A stretch of 64,000 nucleotides of DNA. It comes from Pseudonocardia kujensis (GTDB taxonomy: Bacteria > Actinomycetota > Actinomycetes > Mycobacteriales > Pseudonocardiaceae). The notes under the pieces are model-generated. The model was not told where the DNA came from. It saw only the letters and a list, made by a program, of their open reading frames with translations, and searched no databases. The DNA lies in the NCBI RefSeq assembly GCF_021283305.1, contig NZ_JAJSOK010000025.1, positions 1 to 64,000 of the forward strand. The letters run 5' to 3'. Positions 1-8,087 of the stretch are shown here, piece after piece. The translations under genes and the position numbers were made by a program. Within the stretch, counting starts at the first letter, position 1, and each line of letters opens with the position of its first letter.

Positions 1-61
1 GCTGAGCGAACTGCTGGTGATCAATCCGAGCCCGCGGCATGGGCTCGATCGTGTCGGTCAT
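1..61 (-). CDS. IS256-family (Mutator-type) transposase, N-terminal start only
   Basis: Read on the minus strand from an ATG at position 61, the frame gives MTDTIEPMPRARIDHQQFAQ and runs off the window edge. This opening (a T-E-P stretch followed by R-x-R-I-D-x-Q-Q) resembles the N-terminus of actinobacterial IS256-family transposases. Only about 20 residues are visible, so the call rests on that short resemblance. The bases just outside the start (about 100-126, containing cagttacaccgaagatcgg) look like the end of such an element. That would place its terminus next to the IS3 fragment that follows. Confidence 0.5.
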   Translation of the reverse strand, partial: MTDTIEPMPRARIDHQQFAQ

Positions 62-117
62 CGCTGGTCCTTCCCCCGGGACACGCCCGGAGCTACAGAC
101 CAGTTACACCGAAGATC

Positions 118-222
118 GGACACTCCCGGAGGAGGCCGCTCGGGTGCGTGAGCTCGAGCAGGAGGTCCGCGAGCTGAGTCGGGCGAACGAGATCTTGAAG
201 CGGGCCGCGAGTTTCTTCGGGT
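118..222 (+). pseudogene. IS3-family OrfA C-terminal fragment
   Basis: The plus frame encodes a leucine-zipper-like stretch, ARVRELEQEVRELSRANEIL followed by KRAASFF. This is the usual C-terminal coiled coil of IS3-family OrfA, just before the frameshift into OrfB. The N-terminal helix-turn-helix is absent and no OrfB follows. After FFG the frame continues with unrelated residues to a stop near 260. The fragment sits between an IS256-type end and an intact IS5-type transposase, so it is a relic left by nested insertions. Confidence 0.6.
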
Positions 223-291
223 CAGTGAGCCCTTTCCATCCTGGTCGGAAGCGGGCGTGAGCTGCTGCGGCGTGGCGTCACCCGAATGAGT

Positions 292-347
292 GAAGCTCCT
301 GGTAGACGGGCGATTGACTAGATCAACACGTCTTGACCAGGAGCTTC
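292..347. repeat. 12-bp inverted repeat preceding an IS5-type transposase
   Basis: The sequence gaagctcctggt (292-303) is exactly complementary to accaggagcttc (336-347), with a 32-base loop. The right arm contains the AGGAG that would serve as ribosome binding site for the TTG start at 350. If the mRNA starts upstream (for example by read-through from outside the element), the hairpin would hide the ribosome binding site. Confidence 0.6.
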
Positions 348-349
348 GG

Positions 350-1138
350 TTGCCTTCCTACCCTGCGGGGTTGTCTGTGTCCAACCACGCCCTCATCACG
401 CTTTCCGATGCCCTGCGGCACCGCCGAGGTGCGCTCGGGACTCGCTGGCGTCGGCTGAGTGTCGGCGAGCAGGCGCGGCTCGTGGTGGCGCATCTGCGCA
501 AGGGCGAGACCTACGCCGATCTCGCTGCCGGTCACGGGATCGGCACGACCACCGTGTTCCGCTATGTCCACGAGGCGATCGAGGTCCTCGCCGCCCTCGC
601 CCCAGGACTGCAGGCGGCGGTCGAAGTCGCCGCGCGGAAGGCGTTCGTCATCCTCGACGGCACCCTGCTGCGCATGCACCGGGTCGGGATGGGGTCGGGT
701 CGCGATCGGCCGTGCTACTCGGGCAAACACAAGTGCCACGGCATGAACGTGCAGGTCATCGCGGATCCGGCGGGCCGGCTGGTGTGGGCCTCACCCGCGC
801 TGCCCGGCGCGCGGCACGACATGGGAGCCGCCCGCGATCACGGCATCCTCGACGCGCTACGCGACGCGCAGGTGAAGGTGATCGCCGACAGCGGCTACCG
901 GGGAGCCGGGTTCGAGGTCCCGCAGCGCCGACGAGCGAAGGATCCCGAGACCGGCAAGCGCCGGCGCCTGTCGGCCAACCAGAAGGCGGTCAACACCGCG
1001 CACGCCCGCCAGCGCGGCCCCGGCGAACGAGCGAACGCCCAGCTCAAGACCTGGCGGGTCCTACACAAGATCCGCTGCTGCCCCCGACGCGTGACCGACA
1101 TGGTCAAGGCCGTCCTGGTCCTCATCCACGCCGGCTGA
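350..1138 (+). CDS. IS5-type DDE transposase (DDE_Tnp_4-like)
   Basis: A complete transposase of about 262 residues. The N-terminal part carries a helix-turn-helix (RLSVGEQARLVVAHLRKGE, then YADLAAGHGIGTTTVFRYVHE). The catalytic part shows the DDE residues in VILDGTLL, VIADSGYRG and PGERANAQLKTW, the arrangement seen in IS5-group transposases of actinobacteria. The frame is open upstream to a GTG at 290, but TTG 350 is preferred because CAGGAG (338-343) lies six bases before it. I could not fix the element ends. No frameshift or missing catalytic residue is seen, so the enzyme may be functional. Confidence 0.8.
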   Translation: MPSYPAGLSVSNHALITLSDALRHRRGALGTRWRRLSVGEQARLVVAHLRKGETYADLAAGHGIGTTTVFRYVHEAIEVLAALAPGLQAAVEVAARKAFVILDGTLLRMHRVGMGSGRDRPCYSGKHKCHGMNVQVIADPAGRLVWASPALPGARHDMGAARDHGILDALRDAQVKVIADSGYRGAGFEVPQRRRAKDPETGKRRRLSANQKAVNTAHARQRGPGERANAQLKTWRVLHKIRCCPRRVTDMVKAVLVLIHAG

Positions 1139-1441
1139 CGCCAAGTGGAAAGCGCTCAGTGCCACGATGATCACGCCTGGCAGGGTTCGCTCCTTTCTTC
1201 GGTGCCCGCCACGGTGGCTGACCGTGGGGTGGCTTCTCGGCGATGTGCGGCCCTGCCAGGCGTCCGGATCGCCCGGGACGCGTGGCCTGATAGGAGCGTG
1301 CGCTCGGCCCGACTGAGGCGTGCCCGCTCCCGGGCGATGCGGAGGACCGACCCCTTCGCAGCTTCAGGAGCCGCCCTCGTGGTGATGATCGGAACCGACT
1401 CGCTCCGATGTCATCGAGCGCGACCACGGTATGGGTGCGCT
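1139..1441. other. Intergenic stretch between two IS elements, no gene seen
   Basis: No reading frame here resembles a protein. It probably contains the right end of the IS5-type element (the bases just after 1138, gacgccaagtggaaagcgctc, look like such an end) and flanking DNA up to the IS110 remnant. Position 1250 has a second copy of gcctggcagg/cctgccaggc, seen first near 1169, forming a loose inverted pair (about 1169-1178 and 1252-1261). Confidence 0.4.
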
Positions 1442-1866
1442 CTATGACCCGGCGTTCCTCGTGGTGGCGTGGGACCGGGTGCGACGCAATTCTGGGGCCC
1501 GTTCACCGTGGCCGGCGTGCGCGGTCGCGGGTGGTTCGTCGGCGCGCAGGGCGGCGAACACGGCGTCGGACAGGCGCCGGCGCAGCAGTCGGAGGGCTTC
1601 GGTGCGGGTCTTGCCGGCGGCGAGGAGTTTCTCGACGTAGGCGGCGCCGGGGCCGATGCCGCGGGTTTGGGTCAGGGCGATCATGTGCAGGGCGCACTTG
1701 GCGGTGCGGTTGCCGCCGCGGTTGAGCCGGACCTTCCCGGCGGTGTTGCCCGACCAGACCGGGATCGGGGCGGTGCCGGTGAAGCGGGCGTAGGCGTCCT
1801 TGGACCGGAAGCGCCGCGCCCCGGCGGTCTCGGCGAACAGCGTCGCCGATGCCGCCGCGCGGGGGC
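1442..1866 (-). pseudogene. IS110-family transposase, C-terminal fragment
   Basis: The minus frame reads LFAETAGARRFRSKDAYARF, then TGTAPIPVWSGN, RGGNRTAKCALHMIALTQTR, and ends KTRTEALRLLRRRLSDAVFA. This is the C-terminal Tnp_IS116/IS110/IS902 domain and tail of an IS110-family transposase. The N-terminal DEDD domain and the first part of the second domain are missing. Upstream of about 1866 the frame becomes unrelated G/P/R-rich residues. The stop lies at 1442-1444. This is a truncated relic on the strand opposite to the intact IS5-type gene. Confidence 0.75.
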
Positions 1867-2082
1867 GGAGGGACTTGCCCGGCTCCCGCCCGCCCCGACG
1901 GGCCCCCGCCGGACACCCTCGATCCCAGTCGAACCGCCACTCAGGACTGTCGAACAGGTGCCTTCACCAATCGCTGTTCCCCGCTGCGACTGGCCCCCGT
2001 GAGGTCGGCCGCGGAGGCCACACCTTGACCGACGTCGGAACCCGCGGTCGCGCTCAGGGACTACCTTCTCGGCTGCGTCGGC

Positions 2083-2340
2083 TCACTCGTAGTGGTATCG
2101 GCAGGCAGCGATTCGGACTTCGTCGTCCTCGACCCGGTACACCAGGCGGCGCTCATCGGTGATGCGCCGGGACCAGTAGCCGTGGAAACCGTGTTTCAGT
2201 GGCTCGGGCTTGTCGATGCCCTCGTTGCCGTCACGGATGATGTCCTGGATCAACCTGTTGATGCGTTTGAGCACCTTGCGGCCCTGGGCCTGCCACCACA
2301 GGTAGTCCTCCCACGCCCTGGAGGCGAACACGATCTTCAC
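2083..2340 (-). CDS. yoeB: YoeB/Txe-type toxin, ribosome-dependent mRNA interferase
   Basis: An 85-residue protein of the RelE superfamily, YoeB branch. Toxins of this family cleave mRNA in the ribosomal A site. Features matching YoeB are the opening MKIVFASRAWEDYLWW, the basic middle (LKRINRLIQDIIRD), EPLKHGFHGYWSRRITDERR and the C-terminal AACRYHYE, which holds the catalytic histidine and terminal aromatic residues. The length is normal for the family. It starts with GTG inside the last codons of the antitoxin gene (GTGA, 2337-2340), so the two are translationally coupled and form a complete toxin-antitoxin module. Confidence 0.93.
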   Translation of the reverse strand: MKIVFASRAWEDYLWWQAQGRKVLKRINRLIQDIIRDGNEGIDKPEPLKHGFHGYWSRRITDERRLVYRVEDDEVRIAACRYHYE

Positions 2341-2591
2341 GCCTCGTGCAGCTCCTGGACCTGACCCCCGCCGCCCTCCAGCTCTTCGATCGACGCCAGG
2401 AGCCTGCGGGCGTTGACGGGCGAGCGCAGCAGGTAAGCAGTCTCCTTCAACGACTCGTAGTCATCGAGCGCCACCATTACCACCGGCTCGTGTCCGGCCC
2501 GGGTGATGACGACCTCCTCACGGTCGTCGGTCACCGAGTTCGAGGTCTCCGCGTACCGGGCCCTGGACTCGGAGTACGGTATGGTCCTCAT
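2337..2591 (-). CDS. yefM: YefM-type antitoxin (Phd/YefM family)
   Basis: A Phd/YefM antitoxin that would neutralise the adjacent YoeB and repress the operon. It begins MRTIPYSESRARYAETSNSV, followed by REEVVITRAGHEPVVMVALD, the family's DNA-binding half. The toxin-binding tail is acidic and Gly-rich (EELEGGGGQVQELHEA). The frame is open to a GTG at 2603, but the ATG at 2591 (84 residues) has a GGAGG about eight bases upstream and matches the normal YefM start. The antitoxin comes first and overlaps the toxin by four bases. Confidence 0.92.
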   Translation of the reverse strand: MRTIPYSESRARYAETSNSVTDDREEVVITRAGHEPVVMVALDDYESLKETAYLLRSPVNARRLLASIEELEGGGGQVQELHEA

Positions 2592-2605
2592 AGCCACCTC
2601 CACAC

Positions 2606-2625
2606 GACGTACGTAAAATTGTACG
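2606..2625. promoter_or_regulatory. Probable YefM-YoeB operator (imperfect dyad)
   Basis: Just upstream of the antitoxin start lies gacgtacgtaaaattgtacg. It has GTAC-containing half-sites in opposite orientation around an AT-rich centre. YefM proteins are known to bind GTAC-containing palindromes in their own promoters, so autoregulation here is likely. The call is from motif and position only. Confidence 0.55.
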
Positions 2626-3099
2626 CGTTCCTAGCAGGCTGCGACCAGCGAGAACCCGCCCCACAGGACGGCCAGGGGCATGACGCGGCGGTGGCGTCGG
2701 AGCCTTTAGAGTCCTCAGTTACTCCACGGAAACCCCCGAAAGGGAGTCACGTGCCCACTCTCCTGCCCCGATCGGTGTCGCCAAGGGGCCGGCTGCTGAC
2801 TTCACGAGGGGCATGGTGCCTCCATCTGGCCGTTCCCTGAACATCGACACCTCTCCCAGCGCTCATGAGCAGTCCGTAAATCGCGATCTCGCTGGCCATG
2901 CCCGATGCCCGCTACGACCGCCCACAGGTCGGAGTCGGTCACGGAGGCGCGCCGAGAGCCGCGGAGGTCGACCAGCCTGCGACTCCTCGGCTTGTCACTG
3001 CCGCGATCGCGCGCTCAACGTTGCTGTCGGACTCGGGCCTGCCGCTCGGCGAGGCATCTCCCGACACCATCTGCCACAGGGCACCACGGACGCCTCCCG
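2626..3099. other. Intergenic stretch, no convincing gene
   Basis: About 470 bases between the toxin-antitoxin module and the GntR gene. A few open frames (for example 2898-3161, plus strand) are Arg/Pro/Ala-rich shadows of GC-rich DNA without a recognisable domain or ribosome binding site. I see no repeats or RNA gene. Confidence 0.4.
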
Positions 3100-3879
3100 C
3101 TACGACTCCGGCCGGGCGATGCCGGCGTTGTGCTTATGTAGCACCCGTCCCGCGGCTCTGACGTCCCCGCTCGCGATCGCGTCTACGAGCTGCACGTGCA
3201 CCCGGTACCGCTTCTGGTGGAAGCCCGCGAGCGGGCGCTCGGCCCGGTCGCTGGCGATCGCGATCGTGTGCTGCTCGATGAGGTTGAGCAGGCTGACGTA
3301 GAAGGCCTTGAGGATCGGCCGCGGGCTCACGTCCGCGATGACCGCGTGTAACTGCCAGTTGGCGTGCAGGAAGGCGATGCCGTCGTCGTCCCGCACCGCG
3401 GCCGCCATGTGGTCCAGCTGCTCGCGCATCAGCGCGAGGTGGTGGCTGGAGTGGTGCTCGATGGCGTCCTGGATGAGCAGGGGGTCGAGGACGTCACGGA
3501 TGTCCATGGCCTCGGTGACCGATGCGGCGTTCGTGTCGAGCTGCAGTACGGCGTGCCCGAGTTGGGCCATCGGGGACCGTTCGGCGACGAAGAGCCCCCC
3601 GTGCGGCCCGCGCCGGAGCTCGATCTGCCCCTGCGACTGCAGGATCCGCAGGGTCTCATTGAAGGTGCCGACGGAGACCCCGGTCCGCTCCCGCAGCTCG
3701 TTCTTGGTGCCCAGACGCTCCCCGGGGCGCAGCTTGGCGATCACCTCGCTGAGCTGTGCGGCGACCTGGTCGGCCCGACTCGGCGCCAAGGCCGCGCGCC
3801 TGACCAGCGGGGTGAGGTCGACGGCGACAGCCGACGCGCCACCGTCGACGGGCAAGCCGTCCGGACGAGATGTGGTCAC
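3100..3879 (-). CDS. GntR-family regulator with FCD effector domain
   Basis: A 259-residue FadR-type regulator. Residues about 33-100 form the winged helix-turn-helix (ADQVAAQLSEVIAKL, then LGTKNELRERTGVSVGTFNE, then IELRRGPHGGLFVAE). Residues about 117-250 are a helical FCD domain with the expected acidic and histidine residues (DIRDVLDPLL, HANWQLHAVIAD, HVQLVDAIASGD). FCD domains bind small organic acids, often through a metal. It is transcribed divergently from the catabolic genes starting at 4015, and the spacer carries two copies of a motif that recurs at 15330. It is therefore the likely local repressor of the island up to 17.7 kb and of itself. Confidence 0.88.
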   Translation of the reverse strand: MTTSRPDGLPVDGGASAVAVDLTPLVRRAALAPSRADQVAAQLSEVIAKLRPGERLGTKNELRERTGVSVGTFNETLRILQSQGQIELRRGPHGGLFVAERSPMAQLGHAVLQLDTNAASVTEAMDIRDVLDPLLIQDAIEHHSSHHLALMREQLDHMAAAVRDDDGIAFLHANWQLHAVIADVSPRPILKAFYVSLLNLIEQHTIAIASDRAERPLAGFHQKRYRVHVQLVDAIASGDVRAAGRVLHKHNAGIARPES

Positions 3880-3929
3880 CGAGGGTGCCTCCTGTCAGCG
3901 CCTCCGCGGCGTTGTGCCGCCCAATCACC

Positions 3930-3946
3930 ATATTCACAATACTCAA
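3930..3946. promoter_or_regulatory. Candidate GntR operator, copy 1
   Basis: ATATTCACAATACTCAA lies 51 bases upstream of the GntR start. It is a looser version of the motif at 3988 and 15330 (shared core TATTCA, then an A/T step, then TCA). The local AT-richness is striking in this very GC-rich DNA. It is proposed to mediate autoregulation. Confidence 0.5.
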
Positions 3947-3987
3947 CCTTGACCGGCGAGCGGAAGTGATGCAGTCTGCCGAAGGCC

Positions 3988-4004
3988 GTATTCATCATGT
4001 TCAT
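3988..4004. promoter_or_regulatory. Candidate GntR operator, copy 2
   Basis: GTATTCATCATGTTCAT lies directly upstream of the ribosome binding site (GGAGA, 4006-4010) of the first catabolic gene. It is almost identical to GTATTCATCATAGTCAAT at 15330-15347. Its position, overlapping the translation initiation region, fits repression by the divergent GntR protein. Confidence 0.6.
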
Positions 4005-4014
4005 TGGAGAGCAC

Positions 4015-4614
4015 ATGACCGCCGCTGCCCACGTCGGCACGTCCCCCGACGCCTCGGACGTCGGTGCCATCCCCGCCGACGTCGACGTCTCCACGCTCTC
4101 GCGCGACGAGCTGATCGCCCACAACCTCAAGGTGGTCGAGGCACATTTCCACAACGAGAACCCGGAGAGCATCGACAAGGCCATCGCCCTGTACGGCCCG
4201 GACATCGTGTGGGAGGCGCCCAACCGCGGTCAGGTCTACACCGACCGGGCCCAGGTGCGCGAGGCCTACATGGCGATCTTCCGGACGGTGCATTTCAACC
4301 GGACGATCACGCTGCGCCGCTTCGCTACCGAGACCCACGTGTTCGACGACCAGCTGTGCGACCTCACCGTCGTCGGGGACGAGATGCCGAACCTCGGCTT
4401 CCCCCCGGGCGCCCGCATCAGCATGCGGCTCGTGCACTGCTTCGAGATGAAGGACGGCAAGATCGCCCGCGAGATCGCCTACGAGATGTCGCGCCCCTAC
4501 GGCGGCCCTGCGGACTTCGACTCGGTCCCCGCGGGCTCGCCGGTCGAGGAGTTCCCCGACGGGCCCCACTTCGCGGACCTGGCTCCCATCCGCTTCGACG
4601 ACAGGAAGTCCTGA
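4015..4614 (+). CDS. SnoaL-like / NTF2-fold protein
   Basis: A protein of 199 residues with a SnoaL-type NTF2 fold after about 45 variable residues. Typical pieces are the opening helix DELIAHNLKVVEAHFHNENP, ALYGPDIVWEAPNRGQVYTD, the TVHFNRTITLRRF strand and the final EMKDGKIAREIAYEM strand. Such proteins are small cyclases, isomerases, dehydratases or binding proteins, and the sequence alone does not say which. ATG 4015 is chosen over 3997 because GGAGA (4006-4010) precedes it and 3997 lies inside the operator motif. It is the first gene of the operon, and its stop is one base before the next start. Confidence 0.75.
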   Translation: MTAAAHVGTSPDASDVGAIPADVDVSTLSRDELIAHNLKVVEAHFHNENPESIDKAIALYGPDIVWEAPNRGQVYTDRAQVREAYMAIFRTVHFNRTITLRRFATETHVFDDQLCDLTVVGDEMPNLGFPPGARISMRLVHCFEMKDGKIAREIAYEMSRPYGGPADFDSVPAGSPVEEFPDGPHFADLAPIRFDDRKS

Positions 4615-4615
4615 C

Positions 4616-5449
4616 ATGCGACTCATCGGGTTCACCGCCGAGGACGGCGAACGCTGGATCGCCGCCCGGGACGGCGACAAGGCCCGTCCGCTTGCGCCCG
4701 CCGGTGCGTTCTACGCGGACGCGCGCCGCTACCTCGACCGCCCCACCGAGGAGCTCGTCGACGTCGCAAGCCTCGACCTGGCTCCCGCCGTGCCGATCAC
4801 CGCGCGGATCTTCTGCGTCGGTATCAACTACCGCAGCCACGCGGGCGAGTCCAAGGAGCTCGCGGGGCTGGACGAGCCCGCCCTCCCGATGATCTTCGGT
4901 CGCTGGCAGCAGTCCCTGGTCGTCGAGGGCACTCCGGTGCCCGCCCCGCCGAACGAGGCCGGGCTGGACTGGGAGGTCGAGCTCGCCGCCGTCATCGGGT
5001 CACCGGTGTGGCGGGGCGACGAGGCCACCGCGCTGGATCACGTGCTCGGGTACGCGGCGTTCAACGACCTCAGCGCGCGGCGCAAGCAGCTCGAGACCCC
5101 CCAGTTCACGATCGGCAAGAACGCTGATCTCTCGGGTCCCATCTCGGAGATCGTCACCGCGGACGAGGTCGGCGACATCAGCGCGGGGCTCCGGGTGACC
5201 ACGCACGTCAACGGCGAGCTGATGCAGGACGGCAACACCCGCGACCTGATCCACACGGTCCCGCGGATCATCGCCTACATCACCGACACGCTCACTTTGC
5301 AGCCCGGCGACGTGATCGCCACCGGCACGCCGGGTGGCGTGGGGGCCGGTCGGAAGCCGCCGGTGTTCCTCACCGACGGCGACGAGGTCGTCGTCACCGT
5401 CGAGCAGGTCGGGTCCGTGCGGACGCCGATCGTCGCCCCGCGCGACTGA
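4616..5449 (+). CDS. Fumarylacetoacetate hydrolase (FAH) family protein
   Basis: A 277-residue FAH-fold enzyme. This family hydrolyses, decarboxylates or isomerises 2-oxo or 1,3-dicarbonyl acids, using a Mg/Ca ion held by acidic residues. Seen here are FCVGINYRSHAGE (about 66-78), the metal ligands in LDWEVELAAVIG, the NDLSARR motif, a lysine in TIGKNAD, and the loop VIATGTPGGVGAGRKPP. The N-terminal extension before FCVGINY is the usual short lid domain. A DLS-GPI segment follows instead of the D-G-F-C-P-x-GP form common in acylpyruvases, so the substrate is open. It is probably a late step that cleaves or tautomerises a ring- or chain-derived keto acid. Confidence 0.85.
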   Translation: MRLIGFTAEDGERWIAARDGDKARPLAPAGAFYADARRYLDRPTEELVDVASLDLAPAVPITARIFCVGINYRSHAGESKELAGLDEPALPMIFGRWQQSLVVEGTPVPAPPNEAGLDWEVELAAVIGSPVWRGDEATALDHVLGYAAFNDLSARRKQLETPQFTIGKNADLSGPISEIVTADEVGDISAGLRVTTHVNGELMQDGNTRDLIHTVPRIIAYITDTLTLQPGDVIATGTPGGVGAGRKPPVFLTDGDEVVVTVEQVGSVRTPIVAPRD

Positions 5450-5489
5450 CCGCGTCCACGCGTCTCCCGCAGAAAGAGAGGGTGTCCTC

Positions 5490-6992
5490 ATGACACCGGA
5501 CCTGACCCACTTCATCGCCGGAAAGCGTGTCCCGGGGACGAGCGACCGGTTCTCCGATGTCTTCGACCCGAACGCCGGGACGGTCGCGGCCCGGGTCCCC
5601 CTGGCCTCTACCGCGGAGGTCGACGCAGCGGTCGCCGGCGCCGTGGCGGCCCAGCGTGAGTGGGCGAGGTGGAATCCGCAACGCCGTTCCCGGGTGTTGC
5701 TCCGGTTCTTGCAGCTGGTGAACGAGGAGATCGACTCGTTGGCCGCGCTGCTCGCGAGCGAGCACGGCAAGACCGTGCCGGACGCGCGTGGGGACGTCCA
5801 GCGCGGACTCGAGGTCATCGAGTTCAGCGCCGGAGCACCGCACCTGCTCAAGGGCGAGTACTCGACCGAGGCCGGGACCGGCATCGACGTCTACTCGATG
5901 CGGCAGCCCCTCGGCGTGGTCGCCGCGATCACGCCGTTCAACTTCCCCGCGATGATCCCGCTCTGGAAGGCCGGACCGGCCCTGGCCAGTGGGAACGCGG
6001 TGATCCTCAAGCCCAGCGAGCGGGACCCCAGCGTGCCGCTGCGAATCGCCGAACTCTTCGTCGAGGCCGGTCTCCCGCCGGGTGTGCTCAACGTGGTCAA
6101 CGGCGACAAGGAAGCCGTCGACGCGCTCCTGCACCACCCCGACATCAAGGCCGTCGGGTTCGTCGGCTCGACGCCGATCGCCGAGTACGTCTACACCACC
6201 GCCACGGCGAACCGAAAGCGCGCGCAGTGCTTCGGCGGGGCGAAGAACCACGCGATCGTCATGCCCGACGCCGACCTCGACCGGACCGTCGACGCCCTGA
6301 TCGGCGCCGCATTCGGCTCCGCGGGCGAACGGTGTATGGCGATCTCGGTCGCGGTCCCGGTCGGTGAGGAGACCGCGGATCGGCTTGTCGAGAAGCTGGC
6401 CGAGCGGACCCGTAGCCTGCGTATCGGGGTGTCCTCCGACGAGTCGGCCGATCTCGGCCCGCTGGTCACGGCGGCGGCGAGGAAGCGGGTCGTCGACTAT
6501 ATCGACCTGGGTGTGCAGGAGGGTGCAGAGCTCGTCGTCGACGGGCGGGACTTCGTTCTCGACGGCCACGAGCAGGGCTACTTCCTCGGCGGTTCCCTCT
6601 TCGACCGGGTCACCCCGGACATGACGCTCTACCGCGAGGAGATCTTCGGGCCGGTACTCGTCGTCGTCCGGGCGAAAGACTACGAGGAGGCGCTGCGCCT
6701 GCCGTCCGAGCACGAGTACGGCAACGGCGTCGCGGTCTTCACCCGCGACGGCGACGCCGCCCGCGACTTCGCCGCCCGGGTCGACACCGGGATGGTCGGG
6801 GTCAACGTCCCAATCCCGGTGCCGATCGCCTATTACACCTTCGGCGGCTGGAAGGCCTCCGGCTTCGGCGACCTCAACCAGCACGGCCCGGACGCCTTTC
6901 GCTTCTACACCAAGACCAAGACCGTCACGTCGCGCTGGCCGAGCGGGGTCAAGGACGACGCGAGCAGCTTCGTCATCCCCACGATGGCCTGA
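5490..6992 (+). CDS. mmsA: CoA-acylating methylmalonate-semialdehyde dehydrogenase family
   Basis: A 500-residue aldehyde dehydrogenase whose sequence follows MmsA/IolA rather than ordinary ALDHs. Evidence includes ITPFNFPAMIPLWKAGPALA, VGFVGSTPIAEYVYTTA, CFGGAKNHAIVMPDADLD, the catalytic cysteine in GSAGERCMAISVAV, and the C-terminal FGGWKASGFGDLNQHGPDAF. MmsA oxidises methylmalonate or malonate semialdehyde to propionyl- or acetyl-CoA with loss of CO2. The frame opens further upstream, but ATG 5490 follows AGAAAGAGAGG and gives the normal family length. Its presence suggests that the pathway ends in a semialdehyde. Confidence 0.85.
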   Translation: MTPDLTHFIAGKRVPGTSDRFSDVFDPNAGTVAARVPLASTAEVDAAVAGAVAAQREWARWNPQRRSRVLLRFLQLVNEEIDSLAALLASEHGKTVPDARGDVQRGLEVIEFSAGAPHLLKGEYSTEAGTGIDVYSMRQPLGVVAAITPFNFPAMIPLWKAGPALASGNAVILKPSERDPSVPLRIAELFVEAGLPPGVLNVVNGDKEAVDALLHHPDIKAVGFVGSTPIAEYVYTTATANRKRAQCFGGAKNHAIVMPDADLDRTVDALIGAAFGSAGERCMAISVAVPVGEETADRLVEKLAERTRSLRIGVSSDESADLGPLVTAAARKRVVDYIDLGVQEGAELVVDGRDFVLDGHEQGYFLGGSLFDRVTPDMTLYREEIFGPVLVVVRAKDYEEALRLPSEHEYGNGVAVFTRDGDAARDFAARVDTGMVGVNVPIPVPIAYYTFGGWKASGFGDLNQHGPDAFRFYTKTKTVTSRWPSGVKDDASSFVIPTMA

Positions 6993-7030
6993 CGATCCCA
7001 GACCTGACGCCACAGAACGGAGAAGGACCA

Positions 7031-8029
7031 GTGCACGCTGCGGTGCTCCAGGCCTATGACCGACCCGTCGTCCTCACCGAGGTGCCCGATCCCGGCCCGG
7101 GTGCGGGCGAGGTGCTCATCCGGGTCCGCGCCGTCGGCATCTGCGGCACGGACGTCAAGGTGACGACCGGGCTGATCCCGAACCTCCCGCTGCCGCTCAT
7201 TCCTGGCCACGAGGTGGCGGGCGAGGTGCTGGAGGACGTCGGCGACCTGCGTGCCGGTCAGCGGGTCGCGGCGTACATCTTCCAGCCTTGCGGGGTCTGC
7301 CAGTGGTGTCGCCGTGGCCAGCAGACGATCTGCGCGACCTCGCCCCGGATCGGCTTCGAACGCGACGGTGGCCTCGCCGAGTACCTGGTGATGCGCCCGC
7401 AGGACCTGCTGCCCTTCTCCGACGAGCTCGACTTCGCCCAGGCCGCGGTCACCATGGACGCGGTCCTCACCCCATGGCATGCGCTCCGCACCCAGGGCGG
7501 TGTGCAGGAGGACGACACCGTCGTGATCGTCGGGGCAGGCGGGCTCGGCCTCCACGCGGTGCAGATCGCCAAGGCACTGGGGGCGCGGGTGGCCGTGATC
7601 GACGTCGACGAGGGACGTCGGGAGTTCGCGGTGAAGCTCGGGGCCGAGCTGGCCGTCGGTCCCGAGGAGGCGCCCGAGCTGCGCGTCTGGACGGGCGAGG
7701 GCGCGGACGTCGTGCTCGAGGCGTCCGGCGCGCCCGCGGGCTTTGCGGTCGGGATGGACCTGGTCCGTCCCGGCGGGACGGTCGTGGTCTGCGGCTACAG
7801 GCCCGGGTCGGACCTGCCCGCCGACTCGATGCGGCTGGCGCTCTCCGAGATCACCGTCGTCGGCTCCCGGAGCGGGTCCCTCGCCGATGCGCGGGACGCG
7901 CTGCGCGCTGTCGAGGAGGGCCGGATCGCGCCGCTGATCGCCGACACCGGGTCACTGGCCGACGTGCCTGACTTCCTCGAACGGACCAGGCGGGGCGGCG
8001 TGCTGGGACGCACCGTCGTCCGGCTCTGA
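7031..8029 (+). CDS. Zinc-dependent medium-chain alcohol dehydrogenase
   Basis: A 332-residue medium-chain dehydrogenase with a GTG start, preceded by GGAGAAGGA. The catalytic zinc site shows in GICGTDVKV (Cys) and PGHEVAGEV (His-Glu). The structural zinc loop has the cysteine set CGVCQWCRRGQQTIC. The Rossmann glycine motif is VGAGGLGLHAVQ, and the acidic residue in VIDVD implies NAD rather than NADP. Related enzymes oxidise polyols, sorbitol or threonine, and the exact alcohol is not evident. It sits between MmsA and an SDR in the same operon, so it likely oxidises an intermediate. Confidence 0.85.
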   Translation: MHAAVLQAYDRPVVLTEVPDPGPGAGEVLIRVRAVGICGTDVKVTTGLIPNLPLPLIPGHEVAGEVLEDVGDLRAGQRVAAYIFQPCGVCQWCRRGQQTICATSPRIGFERDGGLAEYLVMRPQDLLPFSDELDFAQAAVTMDAVLTPWHALRTQGGVQEDDTVVIVGAGGLGLHAVQIAKALGARVAVIDVDEGRREFAVKLGAELAVGPEEAPELRVWTGEGADVVLEASGAPAGFAVGMDLVRPGGTVVVCGYRPGSDLPADSMRLALSEITVVGSRSGSLADARDALRAVEEGRIAPLIADTGSLADVPDFLERTRRGGVLGRTVVRL

Positions 8030-8087
8030 CCGGCCCCACCCACCCCGAGACCACAGCCGTACCGACCGAGAAGAGTGTGGGACAACG

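Noticed and set aside
323..739. Long minus-strand frame opposite the IS5-type transposase
   Set aside because: It is antisense to a clear transposase with all DDE motifs; composition is Arg/Asp/Gly-rich as expected of a shadow frame.
2898..3161. Plus-strand 87-codon frame between YefM-YoeB and GntR
   Set aside because: No ribosome binding site, no domain, and composition like random GC-rich DNA.
5394..7013. 539-codon minus-strand frame opposite the MmsA gene
   Set aside because: Antisense shadow: the plus strand encodes a complete aldehyde dehydrogenase, and the minus frame has no domain and is dominated by D/R/G/V codons.
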